Source: Oxalobacteraceae bacterium
GTDB lineage: Bacteria > Pseudomonadota > Gammaproteobacteria > Burkholderiales > Burkholderiaceae_D
Length of the DNA: 54,851 nt
NCBI GenBank assembly: GCA_021151485.1
Contig: JAGKXB010000010.1
Coordinates: 1 to 54,851 of the forward strand
Reading direction: 5' to 3'
Position numbers and translations under genes: made by a program
In this document: positions 47,769 through 54,851 of the stretch, one piece after another
Layout of the letters: every line of letters begins with the position of its first letter
How positions within the stretch are numbered: position 1 is the first letter of the stretch
Notes under the pieces: model-generated
What the model saw: only the letters and a program-made list of their open reading frames with translations
Databases searched by the model: none
What the model was told of the DNA's origin: nothing

Positions 47769-48632
47769 CTAATAAATCGACGCCGATTCCCCCTGCGCTG
47801 CCGCACCGTCTTTCTTGTTTTCAGACTCAGTCGCTTTCAGCACAACACGCTCGGTAATATTTTTCTGCGCAATGGTTTCAGTCAAAAATGACGTCGCTCT
47901 GATCAGCAAATCACGCGCGACTTCTTCTAATGGCGAGCCGCTGATGCTGGCGTGACTGCCGCCTAAACCGATACCGCCGCCCCAGCCCATGCCAGACACA
48001 CCAAAGCCAGATTTTTCATTGTTAGCCTGAAAAGTTTTAGATGCGACGATTTTGGCTTTTTTGACGTCCACGACCCGGATGTCCATGTTCATGTGGACTT
48101 TGGTTTTTTTGAAATTGACCGAACCGGCCAGAAAACCAATCGGCCCACCGAGGAATCCCAAACCACCCAGCCCACTTGAGCTTTGCTCAAAACCCAGCGA
48201 AGTAATCGAACCCGTCACCATATAATCCGCCGCATCGGCTTCGACTTTCTTGCCGATTAAAGCCAGTTCCTTATTCAACTCATCCAACGCCGCCCGTTCT
48301 TGCACGTCGAAACACCCTGTCTGCGTCAACGCCGTCGCCAGCATGTCGGTCATACCAGTGCCCACGCCAGTGTAAGTAGGCTGCGCGACATTCCCTCGAT
48401 TCGTACCGTAATAATCCCACCAGCGATACTGCTTGGGATCTTTCTGACCAGAACCAGAAGAACAATCGGCCGATTTACATTTGAATTCCGTAAACACCAC
48501 CTTCGCAGCAGGCGCCGTGCACTTAGGCACCGCAATTTCACGCTCAGTCACTTCGCTAGGCGCCGCCAAACAAAGCGCCGGTACCAATACGAGTGCAGCG
48601 ACGAAATGACGATTATTTAAATATTGATGCAT
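47769..48632 (-). CDS. CsgG/curli-type secretin-like exported protein
   Basis: A 287-residue exported protein. The signal peptide ends near LVPALCLAAP; the Cys there does not sit in a good lipobox. The mature part shows CsgG-family features: GVGTGMTDMLATALTQTGCF, FDVQERAALDELNKELALI, ADYMVTGSITSLGFEQ and a C-terminal DLLIRATSFLTETIAQ. Glycine-rich stretches (SSGLGGLGFLGGPIGFLAGS, GMGWGGGIGLGG) may be amphipathic or pore-lining. No csgA, csgB, csgE or csgF is nearby, so curli secretion is not implied; many such homologues are penicillin-binding-protein activators or unknown. Confidence 0.75.
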   Translation of the reverse strand: MHQYLNNRHFVAALVLVPALCLAAPSEVTEREIAVPKCTAPAAKVVFTEFKCKSADCSSGSGQKDPKQYRWWDYYGTNRGNVAQPTYTGVGTGMTDMLATALTQTGCFDVQERAALDELNKELALIGKKVEADAADYMVTGSITSLGFEQSSSGLGGLGFLGGPIGFLAGSVNFKKTKVHMNMDIRVVDVKKAKIVASKTFQANNEKSGFGVSGMGWGGGIGLGGSHASISGSPLEEVARDLLIRATSFLTETIAQKNITERVVLKATESENKKDGAAAQGESASIY

Positions 48633-48703
48633 GGTGCAGCTCTCCTTGTTTTATGTTTGGGTGGGCGAATTAAATTGTGTATTTGATAATTCGTAGATTG
48701 TAC

Positions 48704-48734
48704 GTAGGGTGTAATAAGCGAAGCGCATTACACC
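48704..48734 (+). repeat. Palindromic repeat, second family (single copy)
   Basis: GTAGGGTGTAATAAGCGAAG continuing CGCATTACACC, with arms GGTGTAAT and ATTACACC. The same element with GGTGCAAT/ATTGCACC arms occurs twice, inverted, around the RHS gene start (54505-54656). It lies between the CsgG-like gene and the gene upstream of it. Confidence 0.8.
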
Positions 48735-48772
48735 GTGTGTTTGCAGCTTGGGACGTGTTTCACTGATATCAA

Positions 48773-49531
48773 TCATTGTGGTAGATCGTGCCACGAAGGA
48801 ATTGTATTTTTATTCGGCAACTGATCTATAGCCCATTCATAAATCTTCGACTTATGCGGACATAATTCATCCATCAAAGTCTGAGGTTTTTTATTTTCTT
48901 TAACTAACTGTTTTTTATGCTTTGCAATCACAGAAGATTCCTCACATTTGACAAATTTTCTATGCTTGCTTTGCCATTGCATTAGTGTTTCGTTACCAAT
49001 AATTACCGGCAATTTCTCTCCAGAAACCTGGACGGGAACATAGGGTACCAAAGTAATGCTGGTATTCATGTAATCGAAATATGAATCCATCAACTTAAAT
49101 TTTCCGTTGGGCAGGCCTCGAAATAAAAACATTCGATCAATCGATTTCATTCCACCAATACCAGCGGAAGCGGTGAAATCACAAATACCATCGCCATCAA
49201 AATCCATCCAAGTGATGACGCTTTCTTTACCATTGGGGTAAGAAAACCCATCTTGGACTAAACCATCTTGCATTTCTTTTATATCTTTTTTGGTAAATGG
49301 TCGATCTTCATCGTAAGTGGACAAACCTTCTTCCTGTTTCGGATCATATTGCGCCAAATACTTAGCCAACTCTTCTCTAGAAGGCCTTGGTTGAGGACAT
49401 TTTGTATTCATTTGCAATGTCAAATTTTTGTCACCTATCATTAAAGATGGATTGGCAGTTTGTGCATGTGTCATAGCACAAGCAACAACGATTGAAATCA
49501 AACTCAATACTCGTAAATTAGAAATTTTCAT
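48773..49531 (-). CDS. Unknown exported protein with calcium-loop-like motif; candidate RHS immunity protein
   Basis: A 252-residue protein I do not recognise. It starts at the ATG at 49531, with a Sec signal peptide (MKISNLRVLSLISIVVACAM, cut after THA). In the mature part WMDFDGDGICDFTASAG is an Asp-rich DxDGDGxxD loop as in VCBS/FG-GAP or dockerin-like calcium sites. Four cysteines are spread through the rest. The start overlaps the RHS stop codon by four bases (ATGA), so the two are translationally coupled. Such tight linkage downstream of a toxin-like RHS tail is typical of immunity genes, and export would suit a periplasmic target. This is inference from position only. Confidence 0.65.
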   Translation of the reverse strand: MKISNLRVLSLISIVVACAMTHAQTANPSLMIGDKNLTLQMNTKCPQPRPSREELAKYLAQYDPKQEEGLSTYDEDRPFTKKDIKEMQDGLVQDGFSYPNGKESVITWMDFDGDGICDFTASAGIGGMKSIDRMFLFRGLPNGKFKLMDSYFDYMNTSITLVPYVPVQVSGEKLPVIIGNETLMQWQSKHRKFVKCEESSVIAKHKKQLVKENKKPQTLMDELCPHKSKIYEWAIDQLPNKNTIPSWHDLPQ

Positions 49532-52500
49532 GGTTGTACTTTCAAAGGATTCATTCTGAGGTAACCATTCGTGCTTCTTGCAGATCCAGCAACACAAAAG
49601 GTCGTTTTAAAGTGTGGTAATACTTTTGGGGGATATTTTTTTGAGCCATTTTGTAAATGCAATATTTCAGTAGCAAGATTCAACTCTTGGGCCGCCGACA
49701 AATTATTTTTACCTGTCAATTTCAAATTAGAGCGGGCCTGCTTCATTTTTTGATTTAAAAACGACTTGACCAACAAATCCGCTTTAGCTTTATCAGACAA
49801 AGCAGTCAATAAAATTTGTCCTATTGGACTAGCAGCAATAACAGTCCATTGAAAGCCAGCTCGGCCTTCACCAGCTTGCTTAGGATCACGAATATAAGGA
49901 TTCAAATTAGTCTGTGTCGCACCAAGCTCATCCTTTGCTTTCTTTAATAACGCTGCCTTGGCAGTTGGGTCATCCTGCTCCCAGTGACTCCAAAAACACT
50001 TAGCATCCGATTCTTTGCATGAAGTGGGTGATTTTTTATATTTCTCATTAATTTTTTTGAGAGTGAGCGCAATTTCACCAAACGACACCATTCGGTCGTA
50101 ATCTATCTTTGTTAATCCAGTATCTTTTACAAAATCCGCTTGATTACCTGCCCAACCAGCGGCAACAGCAGTAGCTGTAGGTACCCCATCTCCATTTTTT
50201 ACTAGCTTCACATACCACGTTCCAATTCCCGCCACTTTCTTAGCAAGATCACTCTGCTGCTGCGCAGTAATACCCAACGTCGTTAGATCAGAAGCTGATA
50301 GTCCACGCACTGCATCCACAAGCGCCAATGGCGTAAATTGCGTCCACCCATAAGAAGCTGGCTGGACTGTGTTCGTCCCCGGTTGAACCGACGGATTCCA
50401 CGTATTGGCAGCGCAACCGAGATATTTATCCGATGAACAATCCTTATCGGTTGCAGCTTTAGTGGCGGCTTTCACCTCGTGAATTTCAATCGCTTTTTGT
50501 ATCCGGCGTAGCAGGACATCATTGGCGCTTAAACCAGCTTCGCACATGATCAAGCGATTGGGGTCGGTGGTGTTGGTGGAGGTTGGTGTGAGGGTGCCTT
50601 GGACGCCCAGGTTGATCGATGGCAACAAAGCGTTTGGATAGGGGCAAGTACCAGTAATGCCTGGACCTAGGCTGACACCCGTCATTTCCTTGATGATGGC
50701 CGAGGCATTGATGTCGCTCATGTCCAACTCAAATTGGTCGGGGGAGTAGAAGCCGGACTGATTGGTATAGAAATTCCTCAAATCATTCAAGGTGGTGCTG
50801 GCAATGTTGGTACCTTGGAATAATCTGCTGTTTTGACCGGCCCCTAAAAAGCTGCCGCCTTTGTCGTAAGCGAATAGGTTGTTTTCAAAGCCTCTGATGT
50901 CCCAGATGGCGAATGCCCAGTGGCCTTGGTTGGGTTGTAGATCGGCGGCTACTTTTTTGCCATCGTCAATGGCAAAGTAACGAATCCTTGCAGCCCCATC
51001 CGGATCAAAAAACATCTGCGGATTCCCCCCCGCATAGGCATACGTATCCAACAACAACTCTGGTGGTACGTCGTTCAACGCATCGCTGATTCCGGCTGGA
51101 TCGGGCGATAGAAACTTACCGCTACCTGGCTCATAAAAACGAGCACCGTGGTAGTGCAGGCCGGTTTCTACATCGTAGTACTGGCCGATGTAGCGCAATG
51201 GTTGATGCGCTTTGGGCAACACGCCTTGTTTGGCATCGCTCATGGCTGTGACTTGCCCGACTTGGTCGGTGTGCAAGTGATGAATTGTTGCGCCGAATAG
51301 TTTGGCTTTGATGCGGCTCCACCAATTGTTGTTGCCTTGGTTGCTGTGGTCGATTTGTGCGACTGGGCGATAGCCTAGGTAGGCGTAGCTGTGGGTGAGG
51401 TTTCCCTCTGCATCGGCTTCACCTCGCAATTGCACGCCGTCGTAGGCGAAGTAGGTGATTGTTGGCTCGGTTTTACCGTTTTGGATCATTTTTGCGACGC
51501 GTCTGCCTCGGGCGTCGTAGAGGTAAGTGGCGTGATTTCCTTGTGGTTGTTGTGTTTGCTGAATTTCTTGTAGACGGCCTGCTGCGTCCCAGTGGAGATT
51601 CCAGGTTTTGGCATTAATCGTCAGTTGATGCGGCAAACCTGCTGCGTCATGTTGGCTGCCAGCTCGTGGTGACGGAAGTGCTAAGTTGGTTGTTGTTGCT
51701 TGTGGTAATGGTGATGATGTTGATGCTACTGGTTCTTGCTCTTTCTGCGGCCAGCTGTCTACTTTTCCATTGCCATGCGTCAAGCTGGTTGCAATGTCGT
51801 GGTTGAGTTTTTTCTGCCACTGGATGGCGCGTACCAGCATTTTCTGGCCACCTAGCCAATTCGGTAACCAACCTTGGGTGGTGATTTGGGCGATTCTGCC
51901 TGCGTTGTCGTAATTGTTATGGATGGTGCTGCTAGTGCCGTGTTGGTCGTTTAGTTGAATATTGCTACGCCTACCTTGGTCATCGTAGGTATAGGCTTGG
52001 GTGAAAGTGACAGGAGTGCGGCCTTTTAGCGTAATCGTTTGGATGACGTTGATTTCACGACCCAACGCATCGTATTGGGTTTGCGTGCGGCGTGTACCTT
52101 GGGTATCGGTGATGGTTTCGTCTATTGGTTGTTGGCCGGCGTAGCGAATTTGGGTGATGGATTCGGCTTTGTTAGTAGTTGCTAAGTTTGACCAACGCTC
52201 GATTTGCTCTGGGTAGCCTTGTGCGTTGTAGCGGATGACTTGCCGTGCGCTTCTAGCGTCGGTGGTGGCGATAATACGGTCGACAGCGTCGTAAGTTGCG
52301 GTTTGCCAGCCTTGGTCTGGGTTTTTGATGGCGATAACGCGACCAAAATCATCGAAGCGGCGTTCGGCTTGTTTGTGTGTGGTTTCGAGTTTGATGATGT
52401 GATTTTGGGCGGCGGTGCCGATTTCTCCCCACTGGGCTTGGAGTAAAACTGTGCCTGTTGGTTGATGCCAACTAATGGGGCGCAGCAAAGCGTCGTGTTC

Positions 52501-54585
52501 GATATGAGTGATATCCGTCTTTTTACTGAGGCCATCTGATTTTGTCGTGTTGCTGATGTTGCCGAAAACATCGTAAGCGAATTGAGTGCTGCGTGTGAGG
52601 ATGGGTGTCGAGGTGGCGAGGAAGAATGCCTGCTGCGTGATGCTTTCCGTTTGGCCAGTGTAGCTATAACCGATCGCGGTTTCTACGACACGCACGCCGT
52701 CGCTGTTGCGGATTTTGCTGGGACGTAGGGCGGAGTTGCGTTCCAGCACTTCGGTGATGTGGTTGCCTGGGGTGATGGTTTTAACGACTAAGCCAGTCTT
52801 GGCATCGTATTCAATGCGGGTGGTTTGAGAAGGCAACGGGCCGTTAATCTCCATCCAGCGATTGGCGGGTTGGGTGTCGTCGTACACACTCAGTTCGCCA
52901 ATTTTGTCTGACTTAGTGTTGACGTTCGTGTCGGTGCTGTAACGATACGTCGTGGTGCGGCTAATCGGTGTGGCTGCTTTGCCATCAATCGCTGGCGACC
53001 AACCGCTTTGGGTGATTGACGTTGGTTGGCTTTGGCTGTTGTAGCTGATTTTGATCACCGCTTCTTGTCCGGCTACGACGCTGGGTTGAGCGATCAGGCT
53101 GGGTTCGGTGTTGCTGCCTTCGTAACCATAACGGCGTTGCCATGTTGCGGCTTGTGGTTTGCCGTCTTTGTACGCAATGTGGCTGATTTTGATGGGACGA
53201 CCATCTTTGTCGCGTTCCGTTTTAGTCGTTTGCAGCGGCTTACCTGAATGATTGAGGGTGGTTTCTTCAATTAACTGACCCAGTTTGTCGTAGCTATATC
53301 GCCGATTACCTGGGCTGCAGGACGTACAACCCGGGCCAATGGCTTCCAATAATCGATATTCCCCAGCGATGATGGTGTGTTTGTAAGTGGTTTTTTGGCC
53401 CAGGCTATTGGTGAGAATGGTCTTGCCGCCTTCGCTATGGTCTAGCGTGACTTTCTCTGCACCATTGGCTTTCATACTAAGAATCGCATTGCCGTTGATG
53501 TCGTAGCCGTAAGTACTGATGCGTTGATTAATGAGTTGCTTATCGCTGCCTTGTCCAGTGACGCTGATGCCGGTGAGCAAAGTGGGATGATTGGCGTCTT
53601 CGTAATGGTACGTCCGACTGATGCTGGAGCTAGACACACCACGGTTGGCGTAAGGATGGGCGAGTTGATTGGCATCGTAATGCGTCGGGATGCTGACTTT
53701 GACTAAATTGGCTAGCAGGTGAATTTTATCGATCGTTGCGCCTTTGGGTAAATCGCTGCCGTAGCTGTAGCTGAATCTGCCGACTGGGCTGTCGATGCTT
53801 TGTAAGCCGCTATAACGATCACCTTTTTGGGCGCTTTTTGGGTCTACATAGTTGAAACGTAGGACTCGCCCCTGTGGATCACGCACGCTCATTAACCAAT
53901 TCTTGTGGTCGTATTGCAGGCTGACGAATTCACCCGTTGGGGCGACGATTTGGACTAGCTTGCCGTCTGCGTTGAAATCCAACTTTTTACCATTCGGCCA
54001 GCGCCATTGGTAGGTATTGCCTTGCGCAGTTTGCTGGATGTGAATTTGGCCGTAGGTCGGATTAGGACTGGCACATACGCTGGGGTTGTTGGAATCCTTG
54101 GTGAAGATAATGCGCATGCCATCGGCTTGGATGATTTGGATGGTGTTGCCGGTGACATGTAAATCGGTTTCGTAGGATAGACGCCAGCCTCTGCCTAAAA
54201 TTCCCCTCGGCATGTTGGGCGTGCTGTAGGCGCTGTTGTAGTGGCGGATGATTTCTAGGCCCAGCACGCCTGGCAAGGCGGGCATGTCGGTTTCTTGTTG
54301 ATATTTGTTGCCGGTAATGATGTTGATGGGATTACCCGCGCCGGTGCTCACCGGGACGGTGCTCATGCTCGCGGGGGCGGTGGTGCCGCAGCTAGTGGAA
54401 CCGCCTTTACTAGGACTGCAAGAACCTTGGATTTGAGCGAATGCACCGGGTGCAGCAAATGCAAAAATCGTAAAAACCACACAACGAAATTGGCAGGATG
54501 ATCTGTAGGGTGCAATAAGCGAAGCGCATTGCACCGCTTTCCGGACAATCCGTATCACATCTCGAGCCACATTTAACAACGTCAT
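49528..54585 (-). CDS. RHS/YD-repeat protein with unrecognised C-terminal tail
   Basis: A protein of about 1685 residues. A hydrophobic segment near residue 40 (VVFTIFAFAAPGAFA) looks like a late signal-peptide core. A DUF6531-like start (TGAGNPINIITGNKYQQETD) leads into YD repeats (for example YEYDAKTGLV-, YDALGRE-, YDARGRR-type units) over about residues 150-1100. The RHS core signature is RYIGQYYDVETGLHYHGARF followed by YEPGSGKFLSPDP, and ends at FFDPDG near residue 1196. The remaining 490 residues are unlike the core and probably form the variable effector part; IEIHEVKAATKAAT and ASYGWTQFTPLAL are reminiscent of lysozyme-like folds, weakly. The ATG at 54585 has AAGGAA; ATG at 54597 is an alternative. 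The 5' end lies in a repeat doublet. Confidence 0.85.
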   Translation of the reverse strand: MTLLNVARDVIRIVRKAVQCASLIAPYRSSCQFRCVVFTIFAFAAPGAFAQIQGSCSPSKGGSTSCGTTAPASMSTVPVSTGAGNPINIITGNKYQQETDMPALPGVLGLEIIRHYNSAYSTPNMPRGILGRGWRLSYETDLHVTGNTIQIIQADGMRIIFTKDSNNPSVCASPNPTYGQIHIQQTAQGNTYQWRWPNGKKLDFNADGKLVQIVAPTGEFVSLQYDHKNWLMSVRDPQGRVLRFNYVDPKSAQKGDRYSGLQSIDSPVGRFSYSYGSDLPKGATIDKIHLLANLVKVSIPTHYDANQLAHPYANRGVSSSSISRTYHYEDANHPTLLTGISVTGQGSDKQLINQRISTYGYDINGNAILSMKANGAEKVTLDHSEGGKTILTNSLGQKTTYKHTIIAGEYRLLEAIGPGCTSCSPGNRRYSYDKLGQLIEETTLNHSGKPLQTTKTERDKDGRPIKISHIAYKDGKPQAATWQRRYGYEGSNTEPSLIAQPSVVAGQEAVIKISYNSQSQPTSITQSGWSPAIDGKAATPISRTTTYRYSTDTNVNTKSDKIGELSVYDDTQPANRWMEINGPLPSQTTRIEYDAKTGLVVKTITPGNHITEVLERNSALRPSKIRNSDGVRVVETAIGYSYTGQTESITQQAFFLATSTPILTRSTQFAYDVFGNISNTTKSDGLSKKTDITHIEHDALLRPISWHQPTGTVLLQAQWGEIGTAAQNHIIKLETTHKQAERRFDDFGRVIAIKNPDQGWQTATYDAVDRIIATTDARSARQVIRYNAQGYPEQIERWSNLATTNKAESITQIRYAGQQPIDETITDTQGTRRTQTQYDALGREINVIQTITLKGRTPVTFTQAYTYDDQGRRSNIQLNDQHGTSSTIHNNYDNAGRIAQITTQGWLPNWLGGQKMLVRAIQWQKKLNHDIATSLTHGNGKVDSWPQKEQEPVASTSSPLPQATTTNLALPSPRAGSQHDAAGLPHQLTINAKTWNLHWDAAGRLQEIQQTQQPQGNHATYLYDARGRRVAKMIQNGKTEPTITYFAYDGVQLRGEADAEGNLTHSYAYLGYRPVAQIDHSNQGNNNWWSRIKAKLFGATIHHLHTDQVGQVTAMSDAKQGVLPKAHQPLRYIGQYYDVETGLHYHGARFYEPGSGKFLSPDPAGISDALNDVPPELLLDTYAYAGGNPQMFFDPDGAARIRYFAIDDGKKVAADLQPNQGHWAFAIWDIRGFENNLFAYDKGGSFLGAGQNSRLFQGTNIASTTLNDLRNFYTNQSGFYSPDQFELDMSDINASAIIKEMTGVSLGPGITGTCPYPNALLPSINLGVQGTLTPTSTNTTDPNRLIMCEAGLSANDVLLRRIQKAIEIHEVKAATKAATDKDCSSDKYLGCAANTWNPSVQPGTNTVQPASYGWTQFTPLALVDAVRGLSASDLTTLGITAQQQSDLAKKVAGIGTWYVKLVKNGDGVPTATAVAAGWAGNQADFVKDTGLTKIDYDRMVSFGEIALTLKKINEKYKKSPTSCKESDAKCFWSHWEQDDPTAKAALLKKAKDELGATQTNLNPYIRDPKQAGEGRAGFQWTVIAASPIGQILLTALSDKAKADLLVKSFLNQKMKQARSNLKLTGKNNLSAAQELNLATEILHLQNGSKKYPPKVLPHFKTTFCVAGSARSTNGYLRMNPLKVQP

Positions 54586-54656
54586 TCGTTCCTTCATTTC
54601 GATCAAGTTGTGCCGCCAAACATACGGTGCAATGCGCTTCGCTTATTGCACCCTAC
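54505..54656. repeat. Inverted pair of palindromic repeats spanning the RHS gene start
   Basis: Copy at 54505-54535 (GGTGCAATAAGCGAAGCGCA with downstream ATTGCACC) and its inverted copy at 54626-54656, 90 bases apart. The RHS start codon lies between them, and the left copy is translated in frame as part of the RHS N terminus (VQCASLIAPY). The arrangement is a REPIN-like doublet of about 152 bases. Confidence 0.8.
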
Positions 54657-54683
54657 AAATCAGCCATTTGCCGACGTTAGTTG

Positions 54684-54851
54684 TTAGTAATACCCAAGAC
54701 TAATACTGTGTTGGGAGAACAGCGGATCGACTTCTGCGCCCAACAAATTAATCACTTGCCCGACCAACGCCACGACTTGGGTGTTGTGCGTTTCATCCGT
54801 GGTGATGCTGGATAGATACTTGCGGGCATTCAACGCTGCGGTGGCGGTGGA
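54684..54851 (-). CDS. Unknown protein, C-terminal part (runs off window)
   Basis: The minus-strand frame enters from the window edge and stops at the TAA at 54684, giving 55 residues: it begins STATAALNARKYLSSITTDE and ends FSQHSISLGYY. I do not recognise it. It is upstream of the RHS gene on the same strand, with the repeat doublet between, and could be part of the same accessory cluster. Confidence 0.5.
   Translation of the reverse strand, partial: STATAALNARKYLSSITTDETHNTQVVALVGQVINLLGAEVDPLFSQHSISLGYY

Noticed and set aside
49571..54501. Several 60-130 residue frames on the strand opposite, or in other frames of, the RHS gene
   Set aside because: The RHS frame is continuous and shows conserved YD repeats; the others are shadows with no binding sites.

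Overview
The window looks like a chromosomal segment of a moderately AT-rich betaproteobacterium. Burkholderiales, perhaps near Oxalobacteraceae, is my best guess; this is inferred from gene content and protein resemblance, and no marker gene proves it. Most of the window is core metabolism and housekeeping. Accessory material sits at the two ends and in a few islands.

Layout. 1-207: 5' part of an unknown minus-strand gene, then about 460 bp without a gene. 668-4447: arginine succinyltransferase pathway genes (argD/astC, astA, astD). 4466-6274: pth and ychF. 6314-6879: palindromic REP-like repeats, one inverted pair of which brackets a small GIY-YIG nuclease gene. 7018-9223: ridA-like gene, arsB, arsC. 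9351-9435: tRNA-Leu(CAA). 9655-13311: lysophospholipid repair pair aas and lplT, with a REP doublet between them. 13335-16364: oxyR divergent from a rubrerythrin, rubredoxin and rubredoxin reductase set. 16366-20838: cbiX-like gene, lptG and lptF on the minus strand, divergent from pepA. 20961-21779: unknown AT-rich gene. 22106-23612: xthA and a UPF0149/SEC-C gene. 23680-28263: a complete type I secretion operon (ABC, HlyD and TolC components). 28521-30588: three paralogous exported pentapeptide-repeat proteins, divergent from that operon, with a near-consensus CRP-type palindrome between them. 30692-36843: ribF, ileS, lspA, coaBC, dut. 36962-38131: a lipoprotein with a PDZ domain and a degenerate M48 peptidase domain. 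38173-40802: clpS-clpA. 41090-47682: csp, icd, a Ser/Ala/Lys-rich exported protein, a DUF192 protein, rpsT, murJ, ilvD. 47769-54585 (all minus): a CsgG-like protein, a small exported protein with a calcium-loop-like motif, and a 1685-residue RHS/YD-repeat protein. 54684-54851: 3' end of another unknown gene.

How the genes work together. The AST genes degrade arginine; the later genes astB and astE are not in view. OxyR probably controls the adjacent peroxide-reducing chain NAD(P)H, reductase, rubredoxin, rubrerythrin. LptF and LptG are the inner-membrane subunits of the LPS exporter. Aas and LplT import and re-acylate lysophospholipids. ClpS feeds N-degron substrates to ClpA.

The most unusual parts are: (1) the RHS protein with an unrecognised C-terminal tail, overlapped by 4 bp by a gene for an exported protein that could be its immunity partner, and whose own 5' end lies inside a REP doublet; (2) the tandem exported pentapeptide proteins sharing a Cys-containing C-terminal cap, beside a type I secretion operon; (3) a GIY-YIG gene enclosed by an inverted REP pair, much as RAYT genes are; (4) the M48-like lipoprotein whose HExxH motif reads KEMAH.
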